Shown here piece by piece: positions 1 through 6,931 of a stretch of DNA of 64,000 bases. The DNA is taken from NCBI GenBank assembly GCA_016795325.1, contig JAEUHY010000036.1, forward strand, positions 235,215 to 299,214. The letters run 5' to 3'. The position numbers and the translations under genes were made by a program. Numbering within the stretch: the stretch's first letter is position 1; each line of letters opens with the position of its first letter. The stretch comes from Planctomycetota bacterium. Lineage in GTDB: Bacteria; Planctomycetota; UBA1135; GCA-002686595. The notes beneath the pieces are model-generated. The model searched no databases. It was not told where the DNA came from and saw only the letters and a list, made by a program, of their open reading frames with translations.

Positions 1-1
1 C

Positions 2-850
2 AGCGTGTGGCAAGTGCAACTGCAACGTTTCGGCTCCAACGACTTGCTGTTCGAGGACCTCTCCGCGGAACAACTCGCCGCACAGCGCCGCAGCTTCGAA
101 CAGCGCGTCGTCGGCTGGCTGGTCGGCGGCCCGCTCGTGAGCGGCGAGCGCGTCTACCTCGCCGTCGCGCACGCAGCGCCCGGCGATTGGGTCGCGCAGC
201 GCGCCGACGTTTCGATCCTCGAGCTGACCGACATGCTCGTTCCGATCTCGCTCACGCCGCTGCCGGCGAACACGGCCCCCGCGGCCGTCGCCGCGCCCGG
301 CGGCGGCGTCGTTTGGGCGCTGAACGGCGGAGGCTTCGTGAACATCGCAGCTACGTCGTCGGCAGAGCACTACGCGATGGGCCCGGGCTCGTTCGCGCGC
401 CGCGCGAACGTGCGCTGGCTGCGCGGCGCGCCGCTCGAGCTTCCGAGCTTCTTTCTCCTCATGGATCGGCCCGACGATCCGGTGCTATTCACCGACGCCG
501 TCGCGCTGCGCACCGGACGACCCTATCTGCCGAAGTCAGCGACCGCGGAGCTTCGTCTGCCGCTCGAAGTGACGGCGCTAGCGAGCGGCGCGCGCGCGCG
601 TGCGGAGCTTCGTGTGCCGATCTCGAGCACTCCCGCGGCCCCGACGACGAACTTCATCGGCCACGGAGAAGGCTCGTTCGAAGTGCTCGGCGCGCGCATC
701 GCGGGCGTCACTGCACTCGAGATCGTCGAGACCAAGTCTGCAGCGCGCGGCGAACGCTTGGTGTTCACCGTTGTCGATACGAACGGCGCGCACCAACTCC
801 ACGCTCCTGAGGGTGCGCTCGAAGCGCTCGCAGCGAGCGCCATGCGCTGA
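2..850 (+). CDS. Hypothetical protein, 5' end cut by the window
   Basis: The reading frame is open from the first bases of the window to a TGA at 848-850, so the true start probably lies upstream; a GTG at 5 is the first possible start inside the window. About 281 residues are visible. They are rich in beta-branched and small residues with short Gly runs near residue 100, which suggests an all-beta fold. I see no catalytic motif, no membrane segment and no family I recognise. The next gene starts 70 bp downstream on the same strand and the one after overlaps it, so the three may be co-transcribed. Function unknown. Confidence 0.6.
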   Translation, partial: SVWQVQLQRFGSNDLLFEDLSAEQLAAQRRSFEQRVVGWLVGGPLVSGERVYLAVAHAAPGDWVAQRADVSILELTDMLVPISLTPLPANTAPAAVAAPGGGVVWALNGGGFVNIAATSSAEHYAMGPGSFARRANVRWLRGAPLELPSFFLLMDRPDDPVLFTDAVALRTGRPYLPKSATAELRLPLEVTALASGARARAELRVPISSTPAAPTTNFIGHGEGSFEVLGARIAGVTALEIVETKSAARGERLVFTVVDTNGAHQLHAPEGALEALAASAMR

Positions 851-920
851 GCGGCGCCCCAAAAGTGGGAAGCGTGCGGCGCGCGACGCTGCTCGCGCGG
901 GCGCCTAGACTGGGCCCGCA

Positions 921-1700
921 ATGGAGGCGCGGAGCGCAAACGCAGACACGGACGGCGGGCGCTTCGGATTCGAGCTCGCGCCGCGTTTGTTCGAGTGGGT
1001 CCGGCCCTGGGCGAGCGCGCTCGACATCCGCTGCGGCTCGTTGCCGCCGCCGCCCAACCCTCCCTTCGAGGCGAGTCTGTATCCGTTCACGACGCTCACC
1101 AAGCTCGACTACGAGGGCTATCCGAACTTCCGCGACAAGCGCTTGGAAGCGAGCCTCTCGCTCGCGCCGCAGGGCTGGTACGTCGGCTACGAGGACGGAG
1201 AGTTCGTGCGCGCGACGAGCTTCACGCCGGGCCGCCGGCTGCAGTGGACGCTGGAGTTCGAGCTGATCAACGCGACGCACACCGACACCTTTCTCGAGTT
1301 CGTGGTCGAGCCCAATCCTCGCGCGGGGCAATACGAAGGTCCGGACCGCGCACGCTGTTCGACGCGCGCGCTCGGCGAAGTCTGGAGCGGACCCCGCCGC
1401 GGTGTGGCGCAGTTCGAAGTGCTCGCGATCGACGCGCAGCGCTTCCAAGTCAACGGTCGGCTCCACGTGCAACTCGAGGCCGGGCGCGAGCTCGCGCGCA
1501 CGCTCGCCGTGCCGCTCCTGACCCAGCGCTACTCCGCGCGGCGCGACGACGCGCTGTGGCAACTGCGCTGGCGCATCGATCGGCTCGCCAACCTGGAGCG
1601 CTACGACGGCGCGTTTCAGGCGCGCCTGGACCCGCGCGACAACGGCCCCGAACGCGAGCTGCGCGTGCTGCGCGCGAGCTTCGCAGGCAGCGCGCCGTGA
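921..1700 (+). CDS. Hypothetical protein
   Basis: This 259-residue protein starts at ATG 921 and has no signal peptide or membrane helix, so it is probably cytoplasmic. Its composition (many Trp, Arg and Glu, alternating hydrophobic residues) looks like a beta-rich domain, but I recognise no family. Its TGA (1698-1700) overlaps the GTG start of the next gene (1697), a GTGA junction that implies translational coupling with the hydrolase-like protein. The high-GC third-position pattern supports real coding. Function unknown; it may act with the hydrolase. Confidence 0.6.
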   Translation: MEARSANADTDGGRFGFELAPRLFEWVRPWASALDIRCGSLPPPPNPPFEASLYPFTTLTKLDYEGYPNFRDKRLEASLSLAPQGWYVGYEDGEFVRATSFTPGRRLQWTLEFELINATHTDTFLEFVVEPNPRAGQYEGPDRARCSTRALGEVWSGPRRGVAQFEVLAIDAQRFQVNGRLHVQLEAGRELARTLAVPLLTQRYSARRDDALWQLRWRIDRLANLERYDGAFQARLDPRDNGPERELRVLRASFAGSAP

Positions 1701-2977
1701 GCGACGCACGCGAAACCGCGCTCAGCGCCGAGAACGCCTTCACGACGGTGCGCTTCAGCGACCGTTCGAAGTTCGGCGCGGCGCGCATCTGGCTGCCCGA
1801 TCGCTCGCGCTTCGATCCGGGCGCGAAGGACGGCTGGCCCGTCGTCATCCGGCTCCACGGCGGCAACGGCAACGACCAAGGCAACCTCGACCCGAAGGGC
1901 AACACGACGCTGCAGGCGCTGCGCAGCCAGCTCGGCGCCGTCGTCGTGTCGATCAACTGGCAGGACAACGGCTTCTACGAGCCGGGCGGCCAGGACCCGC
2001 GCGCGTTGTTCTTCCCCGATGGGCTGCTCGAACCGGCGCTCATCACGCCGTGGTTGCTCGCGCGACGGCGCGACGCCGCGCTGTTCGGCGACGACGGCTT
2101 CATCACGGACGATCCACGGCGCATCGCGTTGTACGGCGTATCCGACGGCGGTTGGCGCGCGGCGCTGCTCGCGTACGGCAACTGGCGTGCGAACGGCGTG
2201 GTGCTGAGGCAGCCCGACGTCCTGATCGCCACGCAGGGCCACTTCGATCTCGAGCACTTCTGGATGAGCGAGCCCGTGGATGCGCTGCGCGGTTGGAGCG
2301 TGGCGCGCGACACGCAGGCCGGCGCGGAGACGATCGAGCTCGCGGGCGGCGCCGGAACGTGGCGCGTCGGACACGAACTCGTGTTCGAAGGCCACCGCGA
2401 TGAGCAGCACCTCGTGCTGGCCAGCGACGATTCCGGCTTGCGGATCTGGCCCGCGCTGCGCGAGGACGTGCCGCAGGGCGTCCCCGTCACCGCACGCGAC
2501 AACGGTCTCTCGAAGTACGCCAAGGGCGGCTATTCGTGGGCGGGCGCGCCGCTGTTCCGCGCGGGCGGCGCGCTGAACTGGGCCAACTTCCCGGTCGCGA
2601 CCAAGCGCGCGGCGTCCTTGTGGCCGCTGATCGAACGCAGCAACCGTCGCGTCGAAAAGGTGCTCCCGCTGCTGCTCTACCCGCCCGCCGAGCGTTTCAT
2701 CACCAACGATGACGACGTGCTTTCGGGCTGGAAAACGTGGCTGAACAGCGTGGGCGCCAACCCGCGCTACAAGAATCTGCACAGCGAGGCGAACGCGTTC
2801 GCGTTGGCGGGTTTGCTCGCGGGTCTGGGCCACACGCAGGGCGTCGGAGCGCACGATCGGTGCCTGCTGCGCGCAGGCGGGCCGCGGAGCAACCCGGACG
2901 CGTCGACGCGCTTCAGCGTCGACGGCGTCACACCGGATGCGGCAGTCGTCGAGTTCCTGCTCAACCACGGTTGGTGA
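1697..2977 (+). CDS. Alpha/beta-hydrolase-like protein
   Basis: The protein has 426 residues if started at GTG 1697, which overlaps the upstream stop; the frame is open further upstream but that part is shadow of the preceding gene. An oxyanion-hole-like HGGNGND lies at residues 54-60 and a nucleophile-elbow-like GVSDGG is centred on Ser149, as in esterase or peptidase-like alpha/beta hydrolases. Late His residues in GLGHTQGVGAHD could complete a triad, but this is inference. There is no signal peptide. The last residues, LLNHGW, and the stop codon lie inside a 30-bp sequence repeated at 5429-5458. Substrate unknown. Confidence 0.62.
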   Translation: MSDARETALSAENAFTTVRFSDRSKFGAARIWLPDRSRFDPGAKDGWPVVIRLHGGNGNDQGNLDPKGNTTLQALRSQLGAVVVSINWQDNGFYEPGGQDPRALFFPDGLLEPALITPWLLARRRDAALFGDDGFITDDPRRIALYGVSDGGWRAALLAYGNWRANGVVLRQPDVLIATQGHFDLEHFWMSEPVDALRGWSVARDTQAGAETIELAGGAGTWRVGHELVFEGHRDEQHLVLASDDSGLRIWPALREDVPQGVPVTARDNGLSKYAKGGYSWAGAPLFRAGGALNWANFPVATKRAASLWPLIERSNRRVEKVLPLLLYPPAERFITNDDDVLSGWKTWLNSVGANPRYKNLHSEANAFALAGLLAGLGHTQGVGAHDRCLLRAGGPRSNPDASTRFSVDGVTPDAAVVEFLLNHGW

Positions 2978-2980
2978 GGC
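2951..2980. repeat. 30-bp direct repeat, copy A (hydrolase 3' end)
   Basis: These bases encode the last residues of the hydrolase, its stop codon and three further bases. They recur at 5429-5458 in the same orientation with one mismatch (2954 T versus 5432 A); the final 25 bases are identical. Similarity ends abruptly after 2980. The two copies bracket about 2.45 kb holding a secreted propeller gene and a decayed membrane gene. Duplication of the 3' end of a gene is the usual footprint of site-specific integration, but no integrase is present between the copies. Confidence 0.85.
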
Positions 2981-3231
2981 GCCCGGCCGCGGGCGCGTCG
3001 TTTCCTCGGCCCCCGTGCTGCCAATGAAGCGCCTCAGCGCGACCTCACATCGAGGCCGGCCTTGCTCATCTCAGCCGCTCGCTCGCCGGGACGCGCGTCG
3101 AGAAGGCGCCGGACGACGATGTGACCAAGCAGCCCACTTGACGGATCAGCGCCCCACGGTGAGCCTCTACCTCGCGGTCGAAGACGGCAGCCTCCGGCGG
3201 AAGGCCCCGCCTCGTCGCAGAGGAAGTGTTC

Positions 3232-4956
3232 ATGGGCAATCGCAGCGGAGGTTGGGTGGCGATTCGGTGGTCGTTCGCGGTGCTTCTCGCCGGCGGCGGC
3301 CTGCACGCGCAGACGATCTCGCTCGCGAGCCAAGTGCAAAACGCGAACGTCTCGCAGCCAAGCCTCATCGGCCTCGAGCCGATTTCTGACGACGGGCGTT
3401 TCGTGCTGTTCACGACGAAGCAGGCGCTGCTCACGATCGACACCAACGCGACGGACGACGGCTACCTGCGCGACCGCTGGCTCGACGTCACGACGCTCGT
3501 CACGGTCGGAAGCGGTGGGCTGCTCGCGAACGGACAGAGCCGGACGCCGAGCCTCTCCGGCGACGGCAACGTGATCGCGTTCCTGTCGCTGGCCACCAAC
3601 CTCGCGACCCCCGACACGAACGGGACCTACGACCTGTTCGTGCACGCACGCTCGACCGGCTTGACCGAGCGCATCAACGTCGGGCCGCTCGGGGTCGAGT
3701 CCAACGGCGCGGTGGGACCGGACCCGAGCCTCTCGCGCGACGGGTCGCTGGTGGTGTTCTCTAGCTCCGCGACCAACATGGTGGCGGCGGACAACAACGG
3801 CGTGCCCGACGTGTTCCTGCGCGACCGCGGGCTCCAGCACACCGAACTGCTCTCGGCTGGCCCGGGCGGAGTTCCGGGAAACGGGGACTCCTACAAACCG
3901 CGCATCTCGGGCGACGGGCGCTTCGTGGTGTTCTCGTCCTTCGCGAGCAACCTCGGACCGGTCGATACGAACGGCAACGCAGACGTCTACTTGCTGGACC
4001 GTTCGACCGGATCGATGGACCTCGTGAGCGTCAGCTCGAGCGGCGCGCAGGGCAACGGACTCTCGACCGACGCGAGCGTGTCCGCCGACGGTCGCTACGT
4101 CGCGTTCCTCACTTCCGCGACCAACCTGGCGCCCAACGACACCAACGGGGCCTCCGATGTCCTCGTTCGCGACCGAGTTGCGGGCGTCACGCTGCGCTGC
4201 AGTCAGAGCACGGCCGGCGTGCAGTCCAGCTCCTCGGTCACATGGCCTGTCATCTCCGCGGACGGCCGATTCGTGCTCTTCAAGTCCGCCGCGTCGAACT
4301 TGGTTGCTGGCGACTTCAATGGCCTGATGGACATGTTCCAGCGGGACATCGTCAGTGGCACGACCACCCGCGTCAGCCTCAACTGGCAGGGACAGTCCCT
4401 CAACCAGCACATCAACCTCTACGGCGCCTCGCGAGATGGTCGCTTCGTCGTGATGACGACGGACGCGGACAACGCGACGCCCGGCGTGTTCTCGCAGTTC
4501 GAGCGCGTCTGGGTGCGCGACCTGACGGGCCTGACGCCGACGCGCTACTGCAGCCCCCAAGTGGGCTCGACGGGCTGCGCTCCGCGGCTCGACACGCTCG
4601 GGGACTCGAGCGCGACCGCAGGCACAGGGTTCCTCGTCGGCGTCACCCAGATCGAGCCCCAGAGAGCTGGCCTGTTGTTCTTCGGCACGCAGGGCCCGAA
4701 CGCGGCGCCGTTCTACGGCGGCACGCTGTGCGTCGCTCCGCCGCTGCGCCGCACGCCTGTGCAGCAGTCGATCTCCATCGCGCCTCCGCCCTGCGACGGT
4801 GAGCTCACCTACGACTTCAACACCCTCTTCAACCTGCCCAACGACCCGACTCTCAGGTACGGCGATCAACTGTGGGTGCAGGCCTGGATCCGCGACCCCG
4901 GCCTGCCCAGTGGCGCGCAGCTTTCCGACGCCCTCGAGCTGGTGATCGGACCCTGA
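3232..4956 (+). CDS. Secreted PD40/TolB-type beta-propeller protein with shared C-terminal domain
   Basis: The protein has 574 residues from ATG 3232, preceded by AGAGGAAG; a GTG at 3226 is the alternative start. Residues 1-27 form a signal peptide ending in LHAQ. Residues about 45-430 hold repeated units of roughly 60 residues (SGDGRFVVFSS, then SNL..DTNG, then a D(V/L)...RD or RST motif) typical of WD40-like PD40 propeller blades. Residues 439-574 are the C-terminal domain found in six other proteins here, with four cysteines (YC, GC, LC, PPC) and a near-terminal W.RDPG. It is probably exported to the periplasm or surface; ligand unknown. The gene lies between the 30-bp direct repeats. Confidence 0.82.
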   Translation: MGNRSGGWVAIRWSFAVLLAGGGLHAQTISLASQVQNANVSQPSLIGLEPISDDGRFVLFTTKQALLTIDTNATDDGYLRDRWLDVTTLVTVGSGGLLANGQSRTPSLSGDGNVIAFLSLATNLATPDTNGTYDLFVHARSTGLTERINVGPLGVESNGAVGPDPSLSRDGSLVVFSSSATNMVAADNNGVPDVFLRDRGLQHTELLSAGPGGVPGNGDSYKPRISGDGRFVVFSSFASNLGPVDTNGNADVYLLDRSTGSMDLVSVSSSGAQGNGLSTDASVSADGRYVAFLTSATNLAPNDTNGASDVLVRDRVAGVTLRCSQSTAGVQSSSSVTWPVISADGRFVLFKSAASNLVAGDFNGLMDMFQRDIVSGTTTRVSLNWQGQSLNQHINLYGASRDGRFVVMTTDADNATPGVFSQFERVWVRDLTGLTPTRYCSPQVGSTGCAPRLDTLGDSSATAGTGFLVGVTQIEPQRAGLLFFGTQGPNAAPFYGGTLCVAPPLRRTPVQQSISIAPPPCDGELTYDFNTLFNLPNDPTLRYGDQLWVQAWIRDPGLPSGAQLSDALELVIGP

Positions 4957-5030
4957 CCCACGCCCGGCCGGCGCCGCGCTGAGCGCGCGACCGCGACACG
5001 TGACGCGACCTGCGCGCGTGCGTTCCGCGC

Positions 5031-5249
5031 TCACCAACCCAGCCGCGTCGCTCCCCACACAAGTGCGCCGACTCCGGCGGCGAGCAGCCACGTTCCCGGC
5101 GCTCCGCCGCTGAAGTACGGCCCGATCATCAGCACCAGCCCGCCCTACGCCTGCGGCACGCGCTGCTCCTTGCGCCCGTACCGGAAGAGCGCCAGCCCCG
5201 CGACGCTCACCACCAGCGATGCGAACAGTGCTGGCGCCGAGAACTCCAC
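5031..5249 (-). pseudogene. Small two-helix membrane protein gene interrupted by an in-frame amber codon
   Basis: Reading leftward from GTG 5249, with GGAG five bases upstream, gives 34 residues starting VEFSAPALFASLVVS, then TAG at 5147-5145. The same frame continues with GGLVLMIGPYFSGG and TWLLAAGVGALVWG to a TGA at 5033-5031. Both halves read as membrane helices flanking a basic YGRKEQRVPQ loop, in the style of the small conserved bacterial membrane proteins of about 70 residues that I know only as uncharacterised. A single nonsense codon in an otherwise intact frame suggests a recent pseudogene or a sequencing error. It lies between the direct repeats, antisense to the propeller gene. Confidence 0.62.
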
Positions 5250-5428
5250 CCACGCTCCATCGACAACGCGCGCGTCGGTGCTGGAACCGCGCCGAATGCG
5301 CTCGACCGATGTCGTCGCCGGCGCGCATCGGCGTCTGGCGCGCGAAGAGCCGTGCGAGGAAGGCGAGCACGTTGGTCTTGTTGGGGATCACGGCGAAACT
5401 CCGCCAGAGGCGGGCGAAGTCGAAGCAC

Positions 5429-5458
5429 GAGATCCTGCTCAACCACGGTTGGTGAGGC
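5429..5458. repeat. 30-bp direct repeat, copy B
   Basis: This is the second copy of the sequence at 2951-2980. In the forward frame it again reads ILLNHGW followed by TGA, a duplicate of the hydrolase C-terminus (FLLNHGW), but no long coding sequence leads into it. Upstream bases (5401-5428) show no convincing similarity to the hydrolase gene, so the duplication is limited to about 30 bp. The following gene starts about 105 bp downstream. Confidence 0.85.
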
Positions 5459-5563
5459 CCGAGCATCCAGGCGAAGCGCGCATTTTTTGGTGTTCGGGTC
5501 GAGCGGTGAGCTGGCTACGGCCGGCCAGTCCCGATCCATCGCACCCCAACCCCGGTGGCGCCC

Positions 5564-6493
5564 ATGCCCGAGATCGAACTCACCAAGGCCGTCGACGAGT
5601 GGAAGCGCGTCAAACCCATGACGCTGACCCAGACCGGAATCTCAGACCAACTGCGCAAGCTGCAGAGCTACAAGCGCCCCGAGCAGGCGGACGGCATCGC
5701 GAACGCCAAGCGAGTGCTCAACGACGTGCTGACGTATGTCCAGCAGGAGCGGCGCAACAAACACGTCGAGAAGCACGAGAAGGCCGCGCGCTGGCTCGAC
5801 GAGTTGGCGAACGCCCTGGCGCGCGAGAACTCGGCCTTGAACATCCTCGACGGCCGCGTGCGCGCCGTCGCGGAGCGTCAACGCAAGGAGCAGGAGGCGC
5901 AGCGCAAGCTCGAGGAGTTGCGCCAATCGTGGCTGGGCAAGCTGCAGTCGCTGAAGCTCTTCTTTGAGCAGGCCGAACGATTCGCCGCGGATCTCGAGGA
6001 GCGCGCTCGCCAGCACGCCAGCCGGGCGCGCAGCGGCGATTTCAACGTGCAGGCGCAGAGCGACCTCGAGAACGAGCTCAGCAAGCTGCAGAACGAGCGC
6101 AAGAAGACCAAATCGCGCGCGAATTGGGATGCGCTGCCACAGCAGCTGCGCGAGACGAAGATCGAGGAGCTCACCCGCCTGTTCGAGGCGGTGGCGAAGA
6201 TCGACGAGCGCATCCGCGAGAATTCGAACGGGTTGGAGAAGTCGATCCGCACGCTGCTCGAGAGCGCCGCGAAGTCGGGCGGCGGGCGCAACGAGCGCCT
6301 GGACGCCAAAACCACGCGCGTGCTGGAGGAAGCGCTCGGGCTGCGCTTTCCGCAGATCGATCGCGACAGCGCCTTCAAGGCGTGGCGCGCGTGGGCCGTG
6401 AAGAACCACCCCGACAAGGGCGGAAGCACAGCGCGCTTCCAAGAAGTCTCGGACGCCTTCGACAAGCTCAAGAACGCGCTCGGCTTCGTGTAG
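5564..6493 (+). CDS. Coiled-coil protein with C-terminal J domain
   Basis: The protein has 309 residues from ATG 5564 (GTG 5555 is in frame and possible). Residues about 60-240 are strongly charged heptad-like helix, rich in Glu, Arg, Lys and Gln. The last 45 residues match a J domain: an amphipathic helix (FKAWRAWAVKN), then HPDKGG with the diagnostic His-Pro-Asp at 282-284, then RFQEVSDAFDKLKNAL. J domains stimulate Hsp70 ATPase, so this is probably a co-chaperone or adaptor recruiting DnaK. The J domain is C-terminal, unlike classic DnaJ, and there is no Gly/Phe region or zinc finger. No signal peptide is seen, so it is likely cytoplasmic. Confidence 0.75.
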   Translation: MPEIELTKAVDEWKRVKPMTLTQTGISDQLRKLQSYKRPEQADGIANAKRVLNDVLTYVQQERRNKHVEKHEKAARWLDELANALARENSALNILDGRVRAVAERQRKEQEAQRKLEELRQSWLGKLQSLKLFFEQAERFAADLEERARQHASRARSGDFNVQAQSDLENELSKLQNERKKTKSRANWDALPQQLRETKIEELTRLFEAVAKIDERIRENSNGLEKSIRTLLESAAKSGGGRNERLDAKTTRVLEEALGLRFPQIDRDSAFKAWRAWAVKNHPDKGGSTARFQEVSDAFDKLKNALGFV

Positions 6494-6550
6494 GCCGTTC
6501 CCTCGACGAGCGCTTGCGTCGCGCCGAGCCAAGCGCTTCGATCTTGCCGC

Positions 6551-6901
6551 GTGGAGCCCGCCCAGCAGGCCATTGTCGGTTTCGTCACTCTCTTGCTGCT
6601 GCCGTTCCTGGGCGTGCTCGGCCTGTTCGCCAAGCGCGCCACGAAGGTGCTGGGTCTGGCGACGGTCGCGTGGGGCTTGGGCGGCTGGGTTTACCTGCGC
6701 TCGCTGAGCCCGCTCGACCCCGGGTACTCCCCCGCGTTCCGCGCTTGGCGCGTCGGCCTGCTGCTTGGTGCGGCTTTCTTCGCAGTGGCGTGGCTCGCGC
6801 GCCGCCCGCGCGTCGCACGCGGCATCAAGATCGCGTTCGCCGTCACGTCGGTCGTGGTGTTCTTCAAGGCGCTGCACCTGTACCTGCACTCGTACGCGTG
6901 A
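6551..6901 (+). CDS. Small integral membrane protein
   Basis: This 116-residue protein starts at GTG 6551, 57 bp after the J-domain gene. Hydropathy by eye gives four membrane segments (residues about 7-26, 30-48, 66-84 and 92-110) separated by short basic loops such as AKRATK and RRPRVARG. I recognise no family. Its frame and position between two clear genes on the same strand support it as real. Function unknown. Confidence 0.55.
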   Translation: MEPAQQAIVGFVTLLLLPFLGVLGLFAKRATKVLGLATVAWGLGGWVYLRSLSPLDPGYSPAFRAWRVGLLLGAAFFAVAWLARRPRVARGIKIAFAVTSVVVFFKALHLYLHSYA

Positions 6902-6931
6902 GCGTTGACTCGCGGTGCGAGCGGGCGGACC

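Noticed and set aside
5145..5147. The in-frame TAG read as pyrrolysine
   Set aside because: There is no stem-loop of the needed kind downstream and no pylT or pylS gene in the window. A nonsense mutation or base-call error is simpler.
2981..5428. A complete mobile element between the 30-bp direct repeats
   Set aside because: No integrase, recombinase, transposase or terminal inverted repeat is present between them, so only the footprint can be claimed.
5487..5492. A T run (TTTTTT) before the J-domain gene as a terminator
   Set aside because: No stem precedes it on either strand.
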